A stretch of DNA of 9,487 nt. Origin: a bacterium (lineage in GTDB: Bacteria > Patescibacteriota > Minisyncoccia > UBA9983). Where the stretch lies: positions 1 through 9,487 of the forward strand of contig JAHFLR010000024.1 in the NCBI GenBank assembly GCA_023244795.1, in the 5' to 3' direction. The notes below the pieces were generated by a model. It was not told the origin of the DNA, searched no databases, and saw only the letters and a list, made by a program, of their open reading frames with translations. The translations under genes were made by a program, and so were the position numbers. Below, one piece after another: positions 1-5,045 of this stretch (within the stretch, counting starts at the first letter, position 1; every line of letters starts with the position of its first letter).

Positions 1-1
1 C

Positions 2-574
2 CCAAGCTGGGTGTACCTTTCTTCTCTCGGAGAGAATTCTTTGCCATTTCACAGTATGCTCGAGCAGTATTTAAGTTCTCACCCAGACATCAAACTGGCC
101 TTTCAGCCGGGCACTTATCAGATGAAGTTTGGCAAGGAGGCTCTGGCTGGTATCTATAAAAGAACCAATTTATTTTTTTGCAACAAAGAGGAGGCTCAGA
201 GGATTTTGGGCGTCCAGGAGAACGATGTAAAAAAGTTAATGCAAATGTTGCATCAGCTGGGCCCCAAGATTGTTTCGGTTACTGATGGGCCAAATGGCGC
301 GTATGCTTCGGATGGTCAAAATGCTTGGTATTTAACGATTTACCCAGACCCGATGCCACCGCAAAACAGAACCGGCGCCGGTGATGCTTATTCCTCTACC
401 TTTACTACGGCCATCGCGATGGGGAGGCCGGTGGAAGAGGCCATGATGTGGGGGCCGATAAACTCCATGTCGGTGGTGCAAAAAATAGGCGCCAGAGCGG
501 GATTGCTCCATAAAAATGAGTTGCTGCAGTATCTTGTAAAAGCGCCAGGCGATTATAAACCTAAATTAATTTAA
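2..574 (+). CDS. PfkB-family carbohydrate kinase, 3' part
   Basis: C-terminal part of a ribokinase/PfkB-superfamily sugar kinase, which transfers phosphate from ATP to a sugar or sugar phosphate in the cytosol. The frame is open to the window edge (it reads P-S-W before the GTG at 11), so the GTG is an internal Val codon and the true start lies upstream. The signature near residues 122-131, NRTGAGDAYSSTF, is the PfkB C-terminal motif; its Asp is the catalytic base and GAG forms the anion hole. The preceding SVTDGPNGAYA segment is the usual strand-turn that leads to the nucleotide site. The substrate cannot be read from this fragment. The class II aldolase 13 nt downstream suggests fructose 6-phosphate, tagatose 6-phosphate or fructose 1-phosphate, but ribokinase or adenosine kinase activity is not excluded. 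The family call is secure; the substrate is inference. Confidence 0.9.
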   Translation, partial: PSWVYLSSLGENSLPFHSMLEQYLSSHPDIKLAFQPGTYQMKFGKEALAGIYKRTNLFFCNKEEAQRILGVQENDVKKLMQMLHQLGPKIVSVTDGPNGAYASDGQNAWYLTIYPDPMPPQNRTGAGDAYSSTFTTAIAMGRPVEEAMMWGPINSMSVVQKIGARAGLLHKNELLQYLVKAPGDYKPKLI

Positions 575-587
575 GATTATAAAAAAT

Positions 588-1457
588 ATGACACTTACCG
601 AAATTTTAAAAAAAGCGACACAAGAGCATTGGGCAGTAGGGCATTTTAATATTTCCAACATGGAGCAACTCCATGGCATTATTAATGCCGCTAAAAATTT
701 GCGCGCTCCGGTGATGATCGGTCTTTCGGAGGGCGAGCGCGATGCTTTTGGTTTAAACCAGGCAGTGGCGGTTATAGAATCCTTTAAGAAAGAAACAGGA
801 CTGCCGATATTTGTAAATTCCGACCACTCCAAATCCCCGGAGTCGGCCATCAAGGCATTTGATGCTGGTTTTAATTCCATCCATATTGATTTGTCCAAAC
901 TTAATTATGAGGAAAATGTGGCCGGTACAAAAAAAGTGGCTGATTATGTGCATGCAAAAAATCCAGATATCTCTGTGGAGGGCGAGCTGGGCTACCTAGT
1001 GACCGACTCCTCTAAAATTTATAAAGAGGCGGTAGAGATACCGGAAGAGAGTTTAACCAAGCCGGAGCAGGCTGTAGAATTTGTAAAAACCACCGGGGTT
1101 AATAGATTCGCTGGCGCTTATGGTAATTTGCACGGCATCTCTCTTAAGACAGAAAAAAAGCTTGATTTAGAGAGGATTATGGCCATTAGGGAGGCGTTGC
1201 CAGTGGAGGTGGCGCTAGTGCTCCATGGCGGCTCTGGCACTAACGACGAGATGTTTAAGCGAGCCATCGAGGCGGGGATTGCTAATATCCACATCAGTAC
1301 CGAGATCAGGATTGCCTATTCGGAGGCGTTGCGTAAGGCCATGGCCGACATGCCGGAGGAAACCACGCCGTACAAATTTTTCCCGTCTGTAATAAAAGCG
1401 GTGCAAGATAAAGTAGAAGAGAGGCTGAGATTATTCGGCAGCGTTAACAGGGCCTAA
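588..1457 (+). CDS. fba: Class II (metal-dependent) ketose-bisphosphate aldolase, probably fructose-bisphosphate aldolase
   Basis: A 289-residue TIM-barrel enzyme that cleaves fructose 1,6-bisphosphate to DHAP and glyceraldehyde 3-phosphate, or the reverse, in the cytosol; the length is normal for class IIB. Visible motifs: SDH at 78-80 (catalytic Asp79 and zinc ligand His80), VEGELG at 130-135 with its acidic pair, GNLHG at 179-183 (zinc ligand His182) and LHGGSG at 212-217 (zinc ligand His213 and phosphate loop). The distal motif, usually K-x-N-[IV]-x-T-[DE], reads N-I-H-I-S-T-E at 233-239, so the usual Lys and Asn are replaced. That leaves room for a different ketose bisphosphate. It follows the sugar kinase by 13 nt and is probably co-transcribed with it, although an AT-rich TATAAA lies just upstream. 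There is no Shine-Dalgarno sequence. A hairpin follows the stop. The family is secure; the exact substrate is not. Confidence 0.92.
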   Translation: MTLTEILKKATQEHWAVGHFNISNMEQLHGIINAAKNLRAPVMIGLSEGERDAFGLNQAVAVIESFKKETGLPIFVNSDHSKSPESAIKAFDAGFNSIHIDLSKLNYEENVAGTKKVADYVHAKNPDISVEGELGYLVTDSSKIYKEAVEIPEESLTKPEQAVEFVKTTGVNRFAGAYGNLHGISLKTEKKLDLERIMAIREALPVEVALVLHGGSGTNDEMFKRAIEAGIANIHISTEIRIAYSEALRKAMADMPEETTPYKFFPSVIKAVQDKVEERLRLFGSVNRA

Positions 1458-1460
1458 CTA

Positions 1461-1493
1461 AAACCGACAACGGTTGTCGGTTTAGAAATTTTT
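1461..1493 (+). terminator. Hairpin terminator after the aldolase gene
   Basis: A perfect 11-bp inverted repeat around one central base, AAACCGACAAC-G-GTTGTCGGTTT at 1461-1483, starts 3 nt after the aldolase stop and is followed by AGAAATTTTTC. The stem and position fit an intrinsic terminator. The T tract is offset by a few bases, so efficiency is uncertain. The paaX-like gene converges on it from the other side and, the sequence being palindromic, it could act on both strands. Its 18-nt core recurs at 2917-2934. Confidence 0.65.
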
Positions 1494-1511
1494 CAATAAT
1501 CTCTCGGCGGC

Positions 1512-1545
1512 GTCTCTAACTTTTGCTATCGCGTGGAAATGAGAC
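1512..1545 (+). repeat. 34-nt repeat, copy 1 (downstream side of the paaX-like gene)
   Basis: The unit reads GTCTCT, three variable bases, TTTTGCTAT, one variable base, GCGTGG, one variable base, AATGAGAC. It matches copy 2 (2226-2259) in the same orientation at 29 of 34 positions without gaps. Its ends, GTCTC and GAGAC, are inverted relative to each other. It lies outside any gene, between the aldolase terminator and the end of the paaX-like gene. Confidence 0.85.
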
Positions 1546-1585
1546 GGTTGGTTATGATAATCCAAGCACTATCAAAACACGCGAG

Positions 1586-2176
1586 TTATAAGTCGTAATA
1601 GTCTTTTAATTTTTCTTCGTTACTTATGCTTTTGGCGGCAAAGTAATGGAGATACTCGCCAATGTTAAAAACTTCTCCGATAAAATCTAGCTCATCTTTA
1701 CATTTAAACGGAAAAACAAAAACGCTTTTTTGAAGTGGATAAAATTCCATCTCTCTTAATTTTCTGCTTAATGCATCCCGACCTCTTTTTTGTTTCTCCG
1801 GGATATCAAACATTATTACTCGCCACATACCGTCCCATTTTTTGGGCCTTTCTATAAGCATCTCATCAAACTTGAATTCTAAAACTTTTTTCTGGCCATT
1901 TTCTGTTATTTCCATAATCTGTTTGCCGTTTTTGTCTGTGATTTTTATTAACTTCTTTTTAACAAGAGAATCGATAGCTCGTTTGGCTCTAAATCTTTTC
2001 CCTCTGTCATTGATACCCAAAAGACCAAAGATTTGTGGCAGGTTAGGCAAAGCAAAGCTGGCGACAACAAGACCGCCAATAGCCAATCCCTTAAGGATAT
2101 CTTTTGCGAGCTCCCTGCGTTCCCTTTGCGGGTTGATTCTAACAGATTGCTCATTTCCCTTACCCATATGTTCCAT
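1586..2176 (-). CDS. PaaX-like winged-helix regulator with Cas2-like domain
   Basis: A 196-residue protein resembling the short PaaX-like regulators seen in Parcubacteria. Residues 16-53 form a basic then hydrophobic segment that may pack as a helix. Residues 58-108 look like a winged helix (RAKRAIDSLVKKKLIKITDK, then a hairpin and a TENGQK wing). Residues 114-196 are the PaaX-central/Cas2-like ferredoxin fold: WRVIMFDIPEKQ, with Asp124 where Cas2 has its metal-binding Asp, then FYPLQKSVFVFPF. Full PaaX (about 316 aa in E. coli) has a further C-terminal domain that is absent here. No cas1 or effector gene is nearby, so a regulator is more likely than a true Cas2; the ligand and targets are unknown. 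The start ATG at 2176 has no Shine-Dalgarno sequence; Met4 at 2167 is an alternative. A 34-nt repeat lies on each side, one over its own promoter, which suggests autoregulation (inference). Confidence 0.85.
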   Translation of the reverse strand: MEHMGKGNEQSVRINPQRERRELAKDILKGLAIGGLVVASFALPNLPQIFGLLGINDRGKRFRAKRAIDSLVKKKLIKITDKNGKQIMEITENGQKKVLEFKFDEMLIERPKKWDGMWRVIMFDIPEKQKRGRDALSRKLREMEFYPLQKSVFVFPFKCKDELDFIGEVFNIGEYLHYFAAKSISNEEKLKDYYDL

Positions 2177-2213
2177 TGTTTATATTTATTACTAATTGCC
2201 TGTAAGTCATTAA

Positions 2214-2242
2214 ATTATACCAAGTGTCTCTTTATTTTGCTA
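2214..2242 (-). promoter_or_regulatory. Putative promoter of the paaX-like gene
   Basis: On the reverse strand a perfect TATAAT (2214-2219) lies 17 nt after TAGCAA (2237-2242). The same TAGCAA-17-TATAAT pair occurs before tsf. Predicted transcription start is near 2207, giving about 31 nt of leader. The -35 hexamer lies inside repeat copy 2, so a protein bound to the repeat would compete with RNA polymerase. Confidence 0.55.
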
Positions 2243-2259
2243 TAGCGTGGGAATGAGAC
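2226..2259 (+). repeat. 34-nt repeat, copy 2 (promoter side of the paaX-like gene)
   Basis: Same orientation as copy 1, 714 nt away start to start, with five substitutions and no gaps. In this copy the centre GCTATAGC is a perfect palindrome; in copy 1 it is broken by one base. It keeps the GTCTC/GAGAC inverted ends and overlaps the -35 element of the reverse-strand promoter. Confidence 0.85.
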
Positions 2260-2306
2260 ACCATAAAACACATAAGACAAAAGTGGATAAATGAATGATG
2301 CGGCCG

Positions 2307-2334
2307 TTGCATATTTTACGGGGGGGGGTAAAAT
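2307..2334 (+). promoter_or_regulatory. Possible promoter with a nine-G spacer tract
   Basis: TTGCAT (2307-2312) and TAAAAT (2329-2334) are 16 nt apart, and most of the spacer is a run of nine Gs (2320-2328). The hexamers match consensus at 3/6 and 5/6. A start near 2341 would give a 44-nt leader containing GGAGG at 2346-2350, too far from the ATG at 2385 to act as its ribosome site. Tentative; the run also forms the loop of an inverted repeat. Confidence 0.3.
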
Positions 2335-2335
2335 A
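2312..2335. repeat. 8-bp inverted repeat with poly-G loop
   Basis: TATTTTAC (2312-2319) and GTAAAATA (2328-2335) are exact reverse complements around eight Gs; the full G run is nine. It lies in the gap between the divergent paaX-like gene and the 166-aa gene. No T tract follows, so it does not look like a standard terminator. Confidence 0.7.
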
Positions 2336-2384
2336 AGGGCAAGTCGGAGGTTAATTTTTATAAAATAAGATTAGAAAATAAATT

Positions 2385-2885
2385 ATGGAAAAGGAGAAAT
2401 ATCAACCGTCAGAGACGGAGGTAAAAGCAGGAGAAGATACTATGACAGAACGGCAGAAAAGAGTTACTAGGATGCTTGGAGAAGAAGCGGAATTAGCAAA
2501 AATAATTAAAGAAGAAGGGATATCTTCTTTAGAAAGTTCTCTTCATCAAAAATTTGAAGATGGAACAGGCAGTGGTAGTTCTATGGTTGGTGTTGTAAGG
2601 GGTCATAACCTATCTTTATCAGTATCAATCAAGCGCAACCCATACAAAGAGGTTTTTTCAGGTGAGCTTGACGGTGTGCCCATGACTGAAGAGCAAGCAA
2701 TAAGAGCGTACAGAAAATATGAACCGATCGCAGCACATATTTCGTATGAAAAAATGCGTGTCTACAAGCGCCCAATCGAAATAGCAACAGAAAGCAAACT
2801 TGCAATGAAAGAGATAGAGGATTTTGATAAGGAACAAAAGAAAAAGATAGATCAAAAACAAGCCTTCAAGGATCTGGGCATCTAA
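2385..2885 (+). CDS. Hypothetical cytosolic protein, 166 aa
   Basis: I do not recognise this protein. It is highly charged. Residues 1-60 are Glu/Lys-rich and probably helical (including RQKRVTRMLGEEAELAKIIK). A Gly/Ser-rich turn (GTGSGSSM, about 60-67) leads into a likely beta segment (VVRGHNLSLSVSIKRNP). A MTEEQAIRAYRKYEP helix follows, and the tail is Lys/Glu-rich from about 140. It has no Cys, no Trp, no signal peptide and no membrane segment. The frame is clean over 500 nt with a TAA stop, and codon use looks coding, so it is probably real. The ATG at 2385 has no Shine-Dalgarno sequence nearby. It lies between the poly-G element and the second 18-nt hairpin, on the opposite strand from the paaX-like gene. 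A toxin, an antitoxin or a regulator partner are possible but nothing in it shows this. Confidence 0.7.
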   Translation: MEKEKYQPSETEVKAGEDTMTERQKRVTRMLGEEAELAKIIKEEGISSLESSLHQKFEDGTGSGSSMVGVVRGHNLSLSVSIKRNPYKEVFSGELDGVPMTEEQAIRAYRKYEPIAAHISYEKMRVYKRPIEIATESKLAMKEIEDFDKEQKKKIDQKQAFKDLGI

Positions 2886-2914
2886 CTTAAAAATGTTTAA
2901 ATTGCTTGTCATAC

Positions 2915-2946
2915 ACAACCGACAACGGTTGTCGATCTTGTTGTTT
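2915..2946 (+). terminator. Hairpin, second copy of the 18-nt core, probable terminator
   Basis: Contains AACCGACAACGGTTGTCG (2917-2934), identical to the core of the hairpin at 1461-1483. Two exclusive stems are possible: a 7-bp stem CGACAAC/GTTGTCG (2920-2934), or a 7-bp stem ACAACCG/CGGTTGT with loop ACAA (2915-2932). ATCTTGTTGTTTTTG follows, a broken T tract. Its position 30 nt after the 166-aa gene fits termination. Confidence 0.55.
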
Positions 2947-2969
2947 TTGGGTGTTAAAATTGGTAAAAT
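2941..2969 (+). promoter_or_regulatory. Promoter of the hydroxyacid dehydrogenase gene, leaderless type
   Basis: TTGTTT (2941-2946) lies exactly 17 nt before TAAAAT (2964-2969), and the ATG begins 6 nt after the -10 box. The predicted transcription start therefore coincides with the start codon. GGAGG at 2970-2974 is only one base from the ATG, too close for normal Shine-Dalgarno pairing, and would not be transcribed in this model. Confidence 0.55.
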
Positions 2970-2975
2970 GGAGGC

Positions 2976-3941
2976 ATGAAAGTATACATAACACGCAGAA
3001 TCCCTGATGCGGGGATAAAAAAATTACAGGATAAGGGCTACGAGGTTGATATAAGCGAAAAAGACGGCGTGCTAACCCGCGAGGAGTTGGTTGCTGCCGT
3101 AAGCGCTAAGCCGTATGACGCAGTGCTTTGTTTGCTGACAGATAAAATAGACAAAGATGTTTTTGCGGCCGTGCCAACTGCTAAAATTTTCGCCAATTAC
3201 GCTGTGGGGTACGACAATTTAAATTTACCCGATGCCAAGGAGGCGAGCGTGACGCTTACAAACACTCCGGGCGTTTTAACCGAGGCGGTGGCAGAACACG
3301 CCGCAGCTTTGATTATGGCTATCGGCAGAAGGATAGTGGAATCAGACAAATTTATGCGCGCCGGCAAATATATGGGCTGGGGGCCAATGATGTTTTTAGG
3401 CGCCGAGATGCACGGTAAAACTTTGGGCTTGGTAGGGCTGGGCAGGATTGGAGCCTCGGTGGCTCAAAAAATGAAAAACGGATTCAACATGAAGGTCGCC
3501 TATTACGACGTAACAAGAAACGAGGCGATGGAAAAAGAGCTCGGTTTGGAATACAAGGACTTAAATGATCTGCTAAAAGAAGCCGATTTTATTTCTGTCC
3601 ACGTGCCACTTTTGCCAACCACAAAACACTTAATGAGCACGGAGCAATTTAAAATGATGAAGCCGACCGCCTATTTAATAAACACCTCTCGCGGGCCGAT
3701 AGTAGATGAGGCGGCACTAGTAGAGGCGCTAAAAAATAACGTAATAAGGGGCGCGGCGCTTGATGTGTATGAGGCAGAGCCCAAGATGGCGCCAGGGTTG
3801 GCCGAGTTGGATAACGTGGTTATCACCCCGCACATTGCTTCGGCGACAGAGGAGACGAGAGCCAAGATGGCCGAAATCGCGGCAGAAAATATTATAGCTT
3901 TTTTGAGCGGTCAAACCCCGCCGAATCTTATCGTTAAATAA
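2976..3941 (+). CDS. gyaR: D-2-hydroxyacid dehydrogenase, glyoxylate/hydroxypyruvate reductase type
   Basis: A complete 321-residue member of the D-isomer-specific 2-hydroxyacid dehydrogenases, closest in style to GyaR/GRHPR enzymes, which reduce glyoxylate or hydroxypyruvate with NAD(P)H in the cytosol. The N-terminal start MKVYITRRIPDAGIKKL is typical of GyaR. Substrate-loop residues are NYAVGYDNL at 74-82. The Rossmann fingerprint GLGRIG is at 154-159, and Asp178 at the end of the next strand favours NAD(H) over NADP(H). The catalytic triad is present: Arg239 in NTSRG, Glu268 in EAEP and His286 in TPHIAS. It leads a two-gene unit with the rhodanese, 33 nt apart. In a reduced genome it may serve redox balance or serine/glycerate metabolism (inference). 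3-Phosphoglycerate dehydrogenase or D-lactate dehydrogenase activity is a less likely alternative. Confidence 0.9.
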   Translation: MKVYITRRIPDAGIKKLQDKGYEVDISEKDGVLTREELVAAVSAKPYDAVLCLLTDKIDKDVFAAVPTAKIFANYAVGYDNLNLPDAKEASVTLTNTPGVLTEAVAEHAAALIMAIGRRIVESDKFMRAGKYMGWGPMMFLGAEMHGKTLGLVGLGRIGASVAQKMKNGFNMKVAYYDVTRNEAMEKELGLEYKDLNDLLKEADFISVHVPLLPTTKHLMSTEQFKMMKPTAYLINTSRGPIVDEAALVEALKNNVIRGAALDVYEAEPKMAPGLAELDNVVITPHIASATEETRAKMAEIAAENIIAFLSGQTPPNLIVK

Positions 3942-3974
3942 GAAGATTAACAAGCATTTCTAAAAGCAGACGCC

Positions 3975-4322
3975 ATGGCAACAATCACTAGTCTAACTTC
4001 TCAGCAGTTAGAAGAAAAAATAAAAAATAATCAGGTGGAAATAATAGACGTTAGAGAGAAGTCCGAATACGACATTGTCCATGTAAAAAATTCCAAACTG
4101 GTTCCTTTATCCGAGCTACCCACTCGAGTAAACGAAATTGACTGGAGCAAAGACGTTATTTTTATTTGCCGTTCCGGTAGCCGAAGTCAGATGGCGGCTA
4201 ATTTTGCTATTTCTTCGGGCCGGAACATTTTTAACGTAAGGGGCGGCATTGAGCAGCTCTACACGGATGGCAAAGTAGACCTGCTGGAGATTTCTCCCGA
4301 CGGCGTAGGGGGCTATTTCTAA
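3975..4322 (+). CDS. Single-domain rhodanese-like protein
   Basis: A 115-residue rhodanese (sulfurtransferase) domain without a signal peptide, probably cytosolic. The family signature IIDVREKSEYDIVHV is at 23-37. The active-site loop CRSGSRS starts at Cys65, which would carry the persulfide; the loop length fits sulfur rather than phosphate chemistry (Cdc25-type loops are longer). The C-terminal VRGGIEQLYTDGK is the usual GG motif, reading GGIEQL where many members have GG-x-x-x-W. The ATG at 3975 has no Shine-Dalgarno sequence and follows the dehydrogenase by 33 nt, so co-transcription is likely. The physiological acceptor is unknown; thiosulfate:cyanide transfer is only the assay reaction of the family. 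Confidence 0.9.
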   Translation: MATITSLTSQQLEEKIKNNQVEIIDVREKSEYDIVHVKNSKLVPLSELPTRVNEIDWSKDVIFICRSGSRSQMAANFAISSGRNIFNVRGGIEQLYTDGKVDLLEISPDGVGGYF

Positions 4323-4327
4323 TAGGG

Positions 4328-4355
4328 TTGATTTTTTATAGTAAATTGCTATACT
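4328..4355 (+). promoter_or_regulatory. Promoter of the L25 gene, leaderless type
   Basis: TTGATT (4328-4333) is followed after 16 nt by TATACT (4350-4355); the hexamers match consensus at 4/6 and 5/6. The ATG at 4363 is 7 nt beyond the -10 box, so the transcript is predicted to begin at the start codon. There is no Shine-Dalgarno sequence. Confidence 0.6.
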
Positions 4356-4362
4356 AGAGAGC

Positions 4363-5004
4363 ATGTTAGAATTGCAATCAGAAAGTAGAAACAAGTTCGG
4401 GAAGGGCTTAGTAACCCCCAAAAAGGAGGGTAAGCTTCCGGCAGTTGTTTATGGAAAGGGCCAAGAGACGGTCAGCTTGTTCGTTTCTTTGAGCGAATTT
4501 GCCAAACTCTGGAGAGAAGCGGGAGAGTCTACTATCATAAACCTAAAAAACGAAGAGTTCAAAAAACCTGTAAATGTTATTATCCAGGAGGTTGGCATTG
4601 ATCCAGTTTCCAGAAAGCCAATCCACGTTGATTTTTATAGAGTGGATATGGATAAAGCCATTCAGGTAAAAGTGGCGCTTGTATTTGAGGGCATTGCGCC
4701 GGCAGTTAAAGAATTAGGAGGCGTGTTGGTCAAGGTTGTGCACGACATAGAAGTAGAGGCGTTACCAAAAGACTTGCCTCACGAAGTTAAAGTTGATATT
4801 TCCAAATTAAAAACATTTGAGGACCATATAACCATCGGCGATCTTATTTTACCGTCTGGTGTAAAAGCAACAGAGAAATCAGATGTAATTGTTCTTCTGG
4901 TTGAGCAGCCAAAAGAAGAGGTAGAAGAGCCGGTCAGAACTCTAGAAGACATCGAGGTAGAAAAGAAAGGCAAGAAGGAGGAAGAAGAAGAGGTTGCCGA
5001 ATAA
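4363..5004 (+). CDS. rplY: 50S ribosomal protein L25, CTC type
   Basis: L25 binds 5S rRNA in the large ribosomal subunit. This is the long two-domain form (213 aa; E. coli L25 has about 94). Residues 1-92 are the 5S-binding L25 domain, with SRNKFGKG and LPAVVYGKG near the N-terminus and RKPIHVDFYRVD closing it. Residues 93-188 are the TL5/CTC beta domain, with PAVKELGGVLVKVVHDIEVE and LPKDLPHEVKVDISKL. The tail from about 190 is a Glu/Lys-rich, probably disordered extension common in this form. It appears to be transcribed from its own promoter rather than with the rhodanese, 40 nt upstream. The stop is TAA. The transglycosylase gene follows after 41 nt. Confidence 0.95.
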   Translation: MLELQSESRNKFGKGLVTPKKEGKLPAVVYGKGQETVSLFVSLSEFAKLWREAGESTIINLKNEEFKKPVNVIIQEVGIDPVSRKPIHVDFYRVDMDKAIQVKVALVFEGIAPAVKELGGVLVKVVHDIEVEALPKDLPHEVKVDISKLKTFEDHITIGDLILPSGVKATEKSDVIVLLVEQPKEEVEEPVRTLEDIEVEKKGKKEEEEEVAE

Positions 5005-5045
5005 TATATAGCGCATCTGCGGATAGCGACGGGCAGATATTTAAA

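Noticed and set aside
1586..2176. True Cas2 nuclease
   Set aside because: The Cas2-like fold is preceded by a winged-helix-like domain, which is the PaaX layout, and there is no cas neighbour.
1842..2195. Forward-strand open frame opposite the paaX-like gene
   Set aside because: It is an antisense shadow with low-complexity composition; the reverse-strand protein has recognisable domains.
1512..2259. CRISPR array
   Set aside because: Only two repeat copies exist, 714 nt apart with a gene between them; there are no spacer-sized gaps, no leader and no cas1 or effector gene in the window.
1512..2259. Insertion sequence with terminal inverted repeats
   Set aside because: The two copies are direct, not inverted, relative to each other and the enclosed gene is not a transposase.
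2970..2974. GGAGG as Shine-Dalgarno of the dehydrogenase gene
   Set aside because: It is one base from the ATG, too close to pair usefully, and lies upstream of the predicted transcription start.
5015..5038. Terminator or attenuator between L25 and the transglycosylase gene
   Set aside because: The 6-bp ATCTGC/GCAGAT stem has a 12-nt loop and no T tract, so it is too weak to call.
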